Positions 1-5,763 of a stretch of DNA of 5,763 nucleotides are shown one piece after another. Source of the stretch: Thermoplasmata archaeon (GTDB lineage Archaea; Thermoplasmatota; E2; UBA202; JdFR-43); the NCBI GenBank assembly GCA_021162305.1, contig JAGGYX010000018.1, forward strand, positions 1 to 5,763, in the 5' to 3' direction. The translations under genes were made by a program, and so were the position numbers. Position 1 is the first letter of the stretch; each line of letters begins with the position of its first letter. Below the pieces are notes generated by a model that had not been told where the DNA came from, searched no databases, and saw only the letters and a program-made list of their open reading frames with translations.

Positions 1-98
1 ATTATAAACTAATGTTCCAGCTGAAAACAAAGATTATTTTTGGAAGAGAAAGTATTAAAAAATTGCATTTAAAAGGAAGGAAAGCAGCAATATTTTCC

Positions 99-101
99 TA
101 A
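99..101 (+). other. In-frame TAA nonsense codon in the dehydrogenase
   Basis: Reading from ATG 12, the frame gives LKGRKAAIFS, then TAA, then NSMIKYGFTQEV. Both sides fit the beginning of iron-type alcohol dehydrogenases, where a sense codon sits between the first beta strand and the next helix. A single base change from AAA, GAA or CAA would create this TAA. Confidence 0.8.
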
Positions 102-459
102 AATTCAATGATAAAATATGGTTTCACTCAGGAAGTTGCAGATACAGTAGACATGCCATATTTTATCATGAAAGATATAAAATCTGAGCCAGAAGAAAAG
201 GATATTGAAAAATATGTTGAGATATTGAAAAGAGAAGAGCCAGATGCAATCATTGCAATAGGAGGAGGGAGTGTAATAGATACTGCAAAAGCATCATTGT
301 ATCACTACAAAAAAGCAAAGCTTGTGGCAATTCCTTCTACTAGCGGAAGCGGAAGTGAAGTTACAATGGCAGCTGTGCTCGCAAAAAATGGCGTTAAATA
401 TAGCTTGGTTGCAGATTATATTGCTCCTATTATAGCAATTTTAGATTCTCGTCTCCCAG

Positions 460-464
460 AAAAA
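460..464 (+). other. Frameshift site in an A-run of the dehydrogenase
   Basis: Five A residues separate two frames that each match the same protein: LDSRLPEK before and MPAKLVAYTGMDALAHAIE after. A sixth A would join them as LPEKMPAKL, which suits the family. So this looks like a one-base deletion in a homopolymer. A sequencing or assembly indel gives the same picture. A -1 ribosomal slip on the AAA codon at 462-464 is also possible in principle. Confidence 0.8.
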
Positions 465-1088
465 TGCCTGCAAAACTCGTCGCCTATACTGGTATGGATG
501 CTCTTGCTCACGCAATTGAATCATATGTTTCGAATACAGCCTCTCCTTTTTCACAAGCATTCTCCATAAAAGCAATAAAAATAATTTTCGAGAATTTGCT
601 TTCCTCATTTAACGGCAGCCAAAAAGCAAGGGAAACCATGCATTGCGCTTCATGTATGGCTGGCATCGCTATTTTAAATGCCCGCGTAGGCATATGCCAT
701 GTAATGGCTCATAAAATGGGCATATTCAAAATTCCACATGGCTTAGCCATATCATTTTTGTTGGATGAAACAATGAGATATAATATGAAAAATGAGATAG
801 CAAAGAAAAGATGCAACAAAATTGCAAAAGAACTGGGCTTAAAAAATGCTCATATGCTTGTTGAAGAAATAAAAAGATTGAAAGAAAAAATTGGGATGAA
901 AAGCATTGTAAGCCATATTGATGAAAATGATTTCAACAATAAGCTCGATTTAATGGCAAAAGAAGCAGCAAAAGATGCACTGCTACAATTCAATCCAAGG
1001 AAAGCAAGCATGAAAGAAATTAAAAAAATATATGAGAAAGCATATTATGAAAACAACCAATAAATAGTTGAATGCAATTCATTATAAA

Positions 1089-1928
1089 ATGCATGATGCA
1101 ACTCTTATAAAAGAATTGAAGAGAAAGGCTTTGGAGATAAGGAAGTGGGTAATAGAATCTGTATATAGAGCGGGCTCTGGTCATCCTGGAGGAAGTTTAT
1201 CTATAGCAGACATACTTGCATGCCTGTATTTCCATGAGATGAGACACAATCCAAAGAATCCAAAATGGGAGGATAGAGATCGCCTTGTGCTATCTAAAGG
1301 ACATGCTGCTCCCGCTTTATATGCTGCTCTGGCTCTGGCTGGCTATTTTCCTGTGAAAGAGCTATACAATCTACGGAAAATAGGGCATTTTCTGCAGGGT
1401 CATCCAAGTATGATAACGCCTGGCGTGGACATGTCAACTGGCTCCTTAGGGCAGGGGCTTAGCGTTGGCGTGGGCATGGCTTTGGCAGCCCGCCTGGATA
1501 ACCGCGACTATAGAGTTTTTGTCATACTTGGAGATGGAGAAGTGCAGGAAGGTCAAATATGGGAGGCTGCAAATGCAGCATCTCATTTTCGTCTCAACAA
1601 TCTTATTGCCATACTTGATAGAAATCGTTTGCAAATAGATGGACCGACAGAAGAGATAATGCATGATGAGCCTCTCGCTTTAAGATGGAAGGCATTTGGA
1701 TGGGAGGTTGTGGAGATAGATGGACATGATTTAGAGGAAATATTGAATGTTTTTCATGAGATAAAGCACAATGAAAGACCCACTCTCATAATTGCACACA
1801 CAATAAAGGGAAAAGGCGTATCTTTCATGGAAGGCACACTCTCATTCCACGGAAAGGCTCCAACGCATGAACAATATATAAGGGCTATGAGTGAGCTTGA
1901 GCAAGAGGAGCGTGAGTTAAATGGTTAG
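1089..1928 (+). CDS. Transketolase, N-terminal (thiamine diphosphate pyrimidine-facing) subunit
   Basis: This is the first half of a split transketolase, a cytosolic enzyme that moves two-carbon ketol units between sugar phosphates. In archaea it mainly supplies pentose and erythrose 4-phosphate from fructose 6-phosphate and glyceraldehyde 3-phosphate. Numbered from ATG 1089, the protein has 279 residues. GSGHPGGS lies at 29-36 with the conserved His 32, SKGH at 69-72, and GHP near 104-106. GSLGQG follows at 118-123. GDGE at 148-151 with Asn 179 (in ILDRNRLQIDG) makes the thiamine diphosphate and Mg2+ binding motif. The length and order match archaeal stand-alone N-terminal subunits. ATG 1089 is preferred because homologues usually start just before the LKRKALEIRK helix. 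TTG 1068 is an in-frame alternative adding 7 residues, and neither has a clear ribosome binding site. The 3' end overlaps the C-terminal subunit gene by 8 bases. Confidence 0.95.
   Translation: MHDATLIKELKRKALEIRKWVIESVYRAGSGHPGGSLSIADILACLYFHEMRHNPKNPKWEDRDRLVLSKGHAAPALYAALALAGYFPVKELYNLRKIGHFLQGHPSMITPGVDMSTGSLGQGLSVGVGMALAARLDNRDYRVFVILGDGEVQEGQIWEAANAASHFRLNNLIAILDRNRLQIDGPTEEIMHDEPLALRWKAFGWEVVEIDGHDLEEILNVFHEIKHNERPTLIIAHTIKGKGVSFMEGTLSFHGKAPTHEQYIRAMSELEQEERELNG
1905..1910 (+). promoter_or_regulatory. Ribosome binding site for the transketolase C-terminal subunit
   Basis: GAGGAG lies inside the end of the upstream gene, 10 bases before ATG 1921. It supports that start over the internal ATG 1948, and suggests translational coupling of the two subunits. 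Confidence 0.5.
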
Positions 1929-2874
1929 TGCATATGTAACAAATAAAATGCGTAATTTAAGAGATGCCTATAGCAGCGCCTTGATAGAGCTTGGCTATAA
2001 AAATGAAAACATTGTCGTTTTAGATGCAGATTTGGCTTTATCAACAAAAACAAAAAGATTTGGAACTGTCTTTCCAGACCGCTTCTTTGATATGGGAATA
2101 TCTGAAGCGAATATGATGGGAGTTGCTGCAGGACTTGCAACATGCAATAAAATTGTTTTCGCTTCCACTTTTGCAGTATTTGCAACAGGTCGCTGTTATG
2201 ACCAGATTCGCCAATCAATAGCATATCCTTGCCTCAATGTAAAAATTGTCGCAACGCACGCAGGCATAAGCGTTGGCGGCGATGGCGCCAGCCATCAAAT
2301 GCTCGAGGATATTGCTTTAATGCGAGTGCTCCCCAATATGCGTGTTTTGGCGCCAGCTGATGCAACTGAGATGGAAGATGTCATTCCTGTTATTGCATCC
2401 ATGCAAGGACCATTTTATGTGAGAATAGGAAGAGCTGATGCCCCCATAATATTTGAGAGGCATAGAAAATTCAGGATAGGAAAAGCATATGTTTTGCGAA
2501 AAGGAAGCGATGTTACAATAATTGCAACTGGAACAATGACTGCCGAGGCATTGAAAGCATATGATTTACTCAAAAAAAATGGAATAGAAGCAAGAATAAT
2601 CCATATGCCAACCATAAAACCAATTGATAAAAATGCAGTAAGAAAGGCTGCAAAAGAGACTGGAGCAATAATAACTGCAGAAGAGCATACAATAATTGGC
2701 GGACTTGGAGATGCTGTTTCAATGGCCATGGATGAACCAGTTCCAATGATAAGAATAGGTGTGAGTGATGTTTTTGGAGAAAGTGGAGGAGCTCGCGAGT
2801 TAATGGAAAAATACGGACTTACAGCAGAAAATATTGCAAAGCAGGCAAAAAAGCTGGTTAAAGCCAGAAAATAA
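1921..2874 (+). CDS. Transketolase, C-terminal subunit (Pyr and C-terminal domains)
   Basis: This is the partner of the preceding gene; the two chains together form the active thiamine diphosphate site. The 317 residues begin with the pyrimidine-binding domain. MGISEANMMG contains Glu 62, the residue expected to activate the cofactor by proton relay. The family segment DGASHQ lies at 121-126, followed by MLEDIALMRVLPNMRVLAPAD. The C-terminal transketolase domain starts near residue 180 (GKAYVLRKGSDVTIIATGT) and includes TAEEHTIIGGLGDAV. The length is normal for archaeal C-terminal subunits. The gene starts 8 bases inside the end of its partner, so the pair is co-transcribed and probably coupled. 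An internal ATG at 1948 (MRNLRDAY) would match many homologues' N-termini, but the GAGGAG upstream of 1921 favours the longer form. The related 1-deoxyxylulose-5-phosphate synthase is less likely, because the protein is split and resembles archaeal transketolase throughout. Confidence 0.95.
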   Translation: MVSAYVTNKMRNLRDAYSSALIELGYKNENIVVLDADLALSTKTKRFGTVFPDRFFDMGISEANMMGVAAGLATCNKIVFASTFAVFATGRCYDQIRQSIAYPCLNVKIVATHAGISVGGDGASHQMLEDIALMRVLPNMRVLAPADATEMEDVIPVIASMQGPFYVRIGRADAPIIFERHRKFRIGKAYVLRKGSDVTIIATGTMTAEALKAYDLLKKNGIEARIIHMPTIKPIDKNAVRKAAKETGAIITAEEHTIIGGLGDAVSMAMDEPVPMIRIGVSDVFGESGGARELMEKYGLTAENIAKQAKKLVKARK

Positions 2875-2893
2875 TCTTAAAAAGTATAGAAGA

Positions 2894-2897
2894 GAGG
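2894..2897 (+). promoter_or_regulatory. Ribosome binding site for the CrtC-like protein
   Basis: GAGG in AGAGAGGACG lies 9 bases before ATG 2907, within the 32-base gap after the transketolase stop. It fixes the start of the secreted protein. Confidence 0.5.
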
Positions 2898-2906
2898 ACG
2901 ATAGAT

Positions 2907-3797
2907 ATGAAAATATTGCCAATTGTTATAATGCTTTTGCTGGCAAACTTTGATTTTTCAGATATGAGTATAGAAGATGATGCATTTCATGATGAATTGC
3001 CATTTCACATTGAAACATGGTATTTTGAGGCAATATCTGGAAATGAAAGCATGGTTTTTATGATAACATTAATTGGAAAAATGGCGGCAATGATTGGAAT
3101 ACAGTTCTATGAGAAAGGCATGCCATTATATGATGGAAGAAAAATTTATTCCTCATTCAATGCCTCAAATAAAATTCCTTATATTGCAATAAATGGAAAG
3201 GAAATCATGAAATGCGTCGAAAATGGAAAATTATTTTACAAAATTTCATATTCTTCTGAAAATATTTCCTTCAATCTATTCTTTCAAAATCGCACCGTTG
3301 GATGGAAAAGTAAAAAATGGATTGCCATTCCAAATATGAAAGCTAATGGAAGTATATTATTCCAAGGAAAAGAATATAAAATGAATGGCAAGGGATATCA
3401 TGACCATAACATATTCTATATATGGCAACCTTTTGTGGAAAGAGGTTATATGGATGGAAAAGTTATTTTGGAAAATATTTCTCTATTTTGGGCAAGGTTA
3501 ATGAGAAATGTCTTCATTCATAAAGATTTTGTCATTTATAGCAATTCTTCATATCATGTTTTGAATGCTACCATAGAATTCAAAAGTTATAAGATAAATA
3601 ATGGGCATTTGATACCAACTTCCTTTAAAATTCATGGGGATGGAATAAATTTAACAATAAATGCTACTGCAATACATTTCATATCCCTTCCTTTCATAAA
3701 ATACTGGCGTTATCATGTTTATTCAAAAGGAAAAATTAAAGGAAAGAAAATAGAATCTTTTGATATAACAGAATACATGCTGTTCAAGCCTTTTTAG
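2907..3797 (+). CDS. Secreted lipocalin-like protein of the CrtC/AttH (carotenoid 1,2-hydratase-like) type
   Basis: The 296-residue protein has a short N-terminal hydrophobic segment (ILPIVIMLLLA, 3-13) after one Lys, which looks like a signal peptide, and no other obvious membrane helix. Two motifs point to the CrtC/AttH/tocopherol-cyclase-like lipocalin superfamily: ETWYFEA at 36-42, matching the family's EWWYF, and GKGYHDHNI at 161-169, matching its GxGYHDHNW. The family forms a pair of lipocalin-like beta barrels. CrtC hydrates carotenoids, but most prokaryotic members have no known reaction, so enzyme activity is not claimed. The chain carries ten N-x-S/T sequons (Asn 46, 85, 119, 128, 147, 190, 213, 220, 248, 252), roughly three times what its composition predicts, fitting an exported archaeal glycoprotein. 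It sits 32 bases after transketolase and 33 before GalU, possibly in one transcript. No carotenoid genes are seen here, so a structural or lipid-binding surface role is equally possible. Confidence 0.7.
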   Translation: MKILPIVIMLLLANFDFSDMSIEDDAFHDELPFHIETWYFEAISGNESMVFMITLIGKMAAMIGIQFYEKGMPLYDGRKIYSSFNASNKIPYIAINGKEIMKCVENGKLFYKISYSSENISFNLFFQNRTVGWKSKKWIAIPNMKANGSILFQGKEYKMNGKGYHDHNIFYIWQPFVERGYMDGKVILENISLFWARLMRNVFIHKDFVIYSNSSYHVLNATIEFKSYKINNGHLIPTSFKIHGDGINLTINATAIHFISLPFIKYWRYHVYSKGKIKGKKIESFDITEYMLFKPF

Positions 3798-3830
3798 AAA
3801 AAAATAATTAATGCATGCCATTATATTTGC

Positions 3831-4682
3831 ATGAAGGCTGTCATTCCTGCTGCAGGTCTTGGAACTCGTTTACTTCCAATGACAAAAAATAGCCCCAAAG
3901 AAATGCTACCCATTGTTGATAAACCAGCCATACAATATGTGGTGGAAGAAGCTGTAAATGCTGGCATAGACGATATTTTAATTGTAACTGGTAGAGGAAA
4001 AGAAGTTATAGAGAATCATTTTGATGTTGCATACGAGCTTGAGAAAATTTTGGAAGAAAGAAAAGAATTTGAAAAATTAGGGGAAATAAGAAGAATATCT
4101 CAACTTGCCGACATATATTATGTTCGCCAGCACCTGCCGCTGGGCTTGGGGCATGCAGTATATATGGCGAGAAAGCATATTGGAAATGAATATTTTGCTC
4201 TGATGCTTGGAGATGATATCATACTGGCGAATAAACCATGCATAAAGCAACTTATGGAAGTTCATGAGAAATATAAATCAAGTGTCATAGGTGTTCAAAA
4301 AGTGGAGAGGGAAGAAGTAAGCAAGTATGGCATAATAGAATATGAAAAAGTTGAAGATGGGGTTTATAGGCTTATGGATATAATTGAAAAACCAAGCATG
4401 GAAGAAGCACCTTCTAACATGGCTGTGATGGGACGATATATACTTCATCCATCCATATTTTCATTTATTGAAAAAACAAAGCCTGGAAAAAACAATGAAA
4501 TACAGCTTACCGACGCCCTAAAGGCAATGTTGAAGGAACATGAGATATATGCATATGAATTTGAGGGAAAAAGATTTGATGTTGGAGGTAAGTTGGATTG
4601 GTTGAAAATAAATATAGAGCTTGCTTTAAAAAGAGATGAATTCAGTGAATTGAGAAAATTTATAAAAGATGAAATTTTATAG
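3831..4682 (+). CDS. galU: UTP--glucose-1-phosphate uridylyltransferase (GalU type)
   Basis: This enzyme joins UTP and glucose 1-phosphate to give UDP-glucose and pyrophosphate in the cytosol, supplying glycan, glycolipid and protein glycosylation pathways. The 283-residue length is normal for GalU. The nucleotidyltransferase signature PAAGLGTRLLPMTK is at 6-19, and PKEMLPIVDKP at 22-32 has Lys 23 and the glucose-site region. Also visible are PLGLGHAV at 103-110, the metal-binding LGDD at 126-129, SKYGII at 164-169, EKP at 186-188 with Lys 187, MGRYIL at 200-205, EIQLTDAL at 223-230, and FDVGGK at 249-254. The strand order is that of GalU rather than RmlA, which is shorter in the middle. The start has no Shine-Dalgarno sequence, and the preceding 33 bases are AT-rich, so it may be leaderless with its own promoter. 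The next gene follows after 5 bases. A related sugar such as galactose 1-phosphate could also be used. Confidence 0.93.
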   Translation: MKAVIPAAGLGTRLLPMTKNSPKEMLPIVDKPAIQYVVEEAVNAGIDDILIVTGRGKEVIENHFDVAYELEKILEERKEFEKLGEIRRISQLADIYYVRQHLPLGLGHAVYMARKHIGNEYFALMLGDDIILANKPCIKQLMEVHEKYKSSVIGVQKVEREEVSKYGIIEYEKVEDGVYRLMDIIEKPSMEEAPSNMAVMGRYILHPSIFSFIEKTKPGKNNEIQLTDALKAMLKEHEIYAYEFEGKRFDVGGKLDWLKINIELALKRDEFSELRKFIKDEIL

Positions 4683-4687
4683 ATTGA

Positions 4688-5413
4688 ATGATAGGTTTGC
4701 TTACAGAAAATTTTAATTTATACTATGAACTTGTAAACCTATTTAAAAAAAGAAATCTTCCATTCATTTCATTAACTTTTGAAAATGAAATCCCTTCAAA
4801 TGTGGATGTTATAATTACCTCACCTTCAGAAGAAAATAAAATAAATTTTGATAAAGTTGTTTCATGTCCTCCTGATTCAAACCTGAATAATGCGATTGAT
4901 AAAGCCATCCTTCTATTATACGGAGGAGAAGAATTAATTTTTGGAATTGATCCTGGTAAAAACATTGGTATAGCAATATTTAGCAATGAAAGGCTCATAC
5001 GAAGCTTTGTTGTTACAACACCAGAGGATGCGGCATATCAAATAAAGCAATTCTTTAAATATAGCGGTATGGAAAAAGCAAGAATAAAAATTGGAAATGG
5101 AGCAAGAATAATAAGGAATAGGATAATAAATCTGCTTCAAAATTCAAGAATAAAAATAGAAATTGTGGATGAAAATGAGGTTGCAAGTGTTAAAGATGAT
5201 GAGAAGGCAGCAATGCACATTGCAATGATGGAAGGGAAAGAAGTTTTTGGAAAAATGGATGTAAAACCGAGAGAAGGAGAGATAAGAGAAATGCAGAGAA
5301 TAAGCAGGATAAAAAGTAAGAATATAACAATCTCCAAAGAACTTGCAAAAAAGGTTTTAATTGGAGAAATCAGCTTAGAAAAAGCAATAGAAATGCAGAA
5401 AAATCATGTATAA
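4688..5413 (+). CDS. Uncharacterised euryarchaeal protein with a RuvC/RNase H-like domain
   Basis: No function is known to me for this 241-residue protein. Residues 1-80 form a small alpha/beta domain (MIGLLTENFNLYYELVNLF, then VDVIITSPSEE) resembling a receiver-like or Rossmann-like fold. From residue 83 a RuvC-type RNase H fold begins: FGIDPGKNIGIAIF has the first-strand Asp 88 with the DPG turn seen in RuvC resolvases. A second strand ends in IKIGNGAR (133-140), a third in IEIVDENE (157-164), and a late helix carries DDEKAAMHIA (170-179), the place of the last catalytic acids in RuvC. The expected strand-two Glu appears as Asn 137, so nuclease activity is uncertain. The C-terminal tail (REGEIREMQRISRIKSK, then a basic helix) could bind nucleic acid. 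It lies 5 bases after galU and has no visible Shine-Dalgarno sequence. Convergent to it is an endonuclease III remnant. The fold assignment is from motif reading alone. Confidence 0.75.
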   Translation: MIGLLTENFNLYYELVNLFKKRNLPFISLTFENEIPSNVDVIITSPSEENKINFDKVVSCPPDSNLNNAIDKAILLLYGGEELIFGIDPGKNIGIAIFSNERLIRSFVVTTPEDAAYQIKQFFKYSGMEKARIKIGNGARIIRNRIINLLQNSRIKIEIVDENEVASVKDDEKAAMHIAMMEGKEVFGKMDVKPREGEIREMQRISRIKSKNITISKELAKKVLIGEISLEKAIEMQKNHV

Positions 5414-5422
5414 CGCGAGATA

Positions 5423-5435
5423 AAGGCGAAGCCTT
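5423..5435. terminator. Short GC hairpin between convergent genes, possible terminator
   Basis: AAGGC-GAA-GCCTT forms a five-base-pair stem with a three-base loop, followed by GTTTC on the + strand. It lies 9 bases after the stop of the RuvC-like gene and 27 bases beyond the stop of the minus-strand endonuclease III remnant, where bidirectional termination would be useful. The core GCGAAGC is known as an unusually stable mini-hairpin in DNA. No long T-run follows, so a terminator role is tentative. Confidence 0.35.
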
Positions 5436-5462
5436 GTTTCATATTGTTTGGGCACAGCGAGA

Positions 5463-5597
5463 TTATTTAACCCTGCAATATCTTTTGATCGGACATTCCT
5501 CACATTTGGGATCTCGCGACCTGCAAATTTGCCTTCCAAATTCTATCAATATTAGATGAGTTTTCGTTCTTTGCTTTGGTGGTATCTCAGATTCTAG
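5463..5597 (-). pseudogene. nth: Endonuclease III, C-terminal fragment with the 4Fe-4S motif
   Basis: Endonuclease III is a base-excision-repair DNA glycosylase and AP lyase that removes oxidised pyrimidines. Only about 44 C-terminal residues are present, on the minus strand, ending at the stop 5463-5465. They read LESEIPPKQRTK, then THLILIEFGRQIC, then RSRDPKCEECPIKRYC and a short RVK tail. The four cysteines follow the exact C-x6-C-x2-C-x5-C spacing of the endonuclease III iron-sulfur cluster. The stretch from Leu to the first Cys aligns without a gap to the E. coli protein as I recall it, including the conserved His. Going upstream on the minus strand, the similarity stops at the TA at 5595-5596, and the frame meets a stop at 5610-5612. 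The catalytic Lys and Asp and the helix-hairpin-helix, which lie further upstream in the family, are absent from the window. The gene is therefore cut, most simply by the insertion sequence that starts here. The rest of nth may lie beyond the element. Confidence 0.85.
5595..5596. other. Probable TA target site of the IS630-like insertion
   Basis: IS630/Tc1 elements insert at TA and duplicate it. This TA lies in CTAG exactly where endonuclease III coding similarity ends. Bases from 5597 rightward (GTGCCCCTTTCAATTAAGTG) would be the left end of the element. The right end is outside the window, so the duplication cannot be seen. Confidence 0.5.
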
Positions 5598-5662
5598 TGC
5601 CCCTTTCAATTAAGTGATGTTTATTTTTTAAAAATATTTTTAATTCATTTTATTTTACTTCC

Positions 5663-5668
5663 GAGGGG
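5663..5668 (+). promoter_or_regulatory. Ribosome binding site for the transposase
   Basis: GAGGGG lies 7 bases before ATG 5676. It is a good Shine-Dalgarno match and decides the transposase start. The AT-rich tract at 5619-5657 upstream could hold its TATA box. Confidence 0.5.
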
Positions 5669-5675
5669 ATGGAAA

Positions 5676-5763
5676 ATGTGTATATATGTAAGGGAGATAA
5701 CAAATGAAGAGGGAAATAGATTAAAATATATTTTAAGGAGATCATCAGACAAGGTTAAAGTAA
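5676..5763 (+). CDS. IS630-family transposase, N-terminus (runs off the window)
   Basis: Only 29 codons are visible: MCIYVREITNEEG followed by NRLKYILRRSSDKVKV. The pattern REIT-x-EE-x-N/R-L-x-x-ILRRS-x-D-x-V is the typical opening of IS630/Tc1-like transposases. In these it leads into RRAQ-x-x-LLSAQG and a helix-turn-helix DNA-binding domain, both of which would lie just past the window. The reading frame is open to the last base. A Shine-Dalgarno sequence precedes the ATG, unlike several host genes here. A longer start is unlikely, because no good codon upstream has such a site. The protein would cut and rejoin the element at TA sites. Because only the start is present, intactness of the transposase is unknown. 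Confidence 0.75.
   Translation, partial: MCIYVREITNEEGNRLKYILRRSSDKVKV

Larger units (their letters stand above)
12..1063 (+). pseudogene. Iron-containing alcohol dehydrogenase, broken by a nonsense codon and a frameshift
   Basis: When repaired, this reads as one iron-type (group III) NAD(P)-dependent alcohol dehydrogenase of about 350 residues, a little short for a family that is usually 370-390. The N-terminus starts at ATG 12 with the family's FGRESIKKL stretch (39-65), then hits TAA at 99-101. The same frame resumes with NSMIKYGF. Next come the nucleotide-binding GGGSVIDTAKA (from 261) and PSTSGSGSEVT (from 333). At the A-run 460-464 the frame must slip by -1 to reach MPAKLVAYTGMDALAHAIE. 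The metal ligands look preserved: Asp 497-499 and His 509-511 in GMDALAH, His 698-700 in CHVMAH, and His 737-739 in IPHG. Thus catalytic residues survive but the frame is interrupted twice. A shortened product from ATG 108 would lack the first strand of the nucleotide-binding domain and still meet the frameshift. The substrate cannot be told. The transketolase genes follow directly downstream. Family assignment is firm; pseudogene status is likely unless the assembly has errors. Confidence 0.8.
5597..5763 (+). mobile_element. IS630/Tc1-like insertion sequence, left end (partial)
   Basis: The segment holds a putative left terminal inverted repeat starting with GTGCCCCTTTCAATTAAG. An AT-rich leader (5619-5660) follows, and then the start of an IS630-type transposase gene, which runs out of the window. 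The boundary is inferred from where endonuclease III coding similarity stops and from the TA target preference of the family. The right half, with the DDE/DDD catalytic domain and the other inverted repeat, is not in the window. The 262 bases from 5414 to 5675 hold no complete gene: only the hairpin, the nth remnant and this left end. Confidence 0.65.

Noticed and set aside
2..8. TTATAAA at the window edge as a TATA box for the dehydrogenase
   Set aside because: It is only a few bases before ATG 12, too close for an archaeal promoter, which needs about 25 bases to the transcription start.
2415..2729. Minus-strand open frame of 104 codons within the transketolase C-terminal subunit gene
   Set aside because: It lies wholly opposite a well-supported gene, has no recognisable motif, and its hydrophobic composition follows from the codons of the gene on the other strand. 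The other antisense frames inside genes are the same kind of shadow.
3785..3806. TTTTTAGAAAAAAA at the end of the CrtC-like gene as a terminator hairpin
   Set aside because: Only A-T pairs with a two-base loop would form, which is not a workable stem. The T-run alone is too short to call an archaeal terminator.
5414..5518. GCGAGAT at 5415-5421 and 5457-5463, with an inverted copy at 5511-5517
   Set aside because: The copies are only seven or eight bases long and irregularly spaced, and the inverted one lies inside conserved endonuclease III codons, so chance is the simplest explanation.
5630..5641. Perfect 12-base palindrome AAAAATATTTTT upstream of the transposase
   Set aside because: It sits in a nearly pure A/T tract where such palindromes are frequent by chance. 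It could overlap a promoter, but nothing shows an operator.

Overview
The window looks like the chromosome of an AT-rich euryarchaeon. The best guess is a relative of the Thermoplasmatota/Aciduliprofundum group, but the lineage is an inference. The grounds are a transketolase encoded as two separate genes in the archaeal manner, heavy use of ATA (Ile) and AGA/AGG (Arg) codons, several genes with no Shine-Dalgarno sequence in front of the start, a secreted protein rich in N-glycosylation sequons, and a RuvC-fold protein of a type I associate with euryarchaea.

Layout: positions 12-1063 hold an iron-type alcohol dehydrogenase gene broken by an in-frame TAA (99-101) and by a one-base deletion in an A-run (460-464). 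Next come the two halves of transketolase, N-terminal (1089-1928) and C-terminal (1921-2874), which overlap and are clearly co-transcribed. A secreted lipocalin-like protein of the CrtC/AttH type follows (2907-3797). After it come a GalU-type UTP-glucose-1-phosphate uridylyltransferase (3831-4682) and, 5 bases on, a two-domain uncharacterised protein with a RuvC/RNase H-like domain (4688-5413). All of these are on the + strand.

The last 350 bases are the most disturbed part. On the minus strand, 5463-5597 encodes only the C-terminal end of endonuclease III, including the full four-cysteine iron-sulfur motif. Its frame stops making sense at a TA dinucleotide (5595-5596). From there to the window edge lies the left end of an IS630/Tc1-like insertion sequence, whose transposase begins at 5676 on the + strand and runs out of the window. 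The simplest reading is that the element inserted into the nth gene and split it.

The intact genes suggest sugar-phosphate metabolism (transketolase for pentose and erythrose phosphates, GalU for UDP-glucose) next to an exported protein that may itself be glycosylated. With a doubly broken dehydrogenase at one end and a split DNA-repair gene at the other, the region shows two independent signs of gene decay. I see no clear new multi-gene system. The least understood parts are the CrtC-like secreted protein and the RuvC-like protein.
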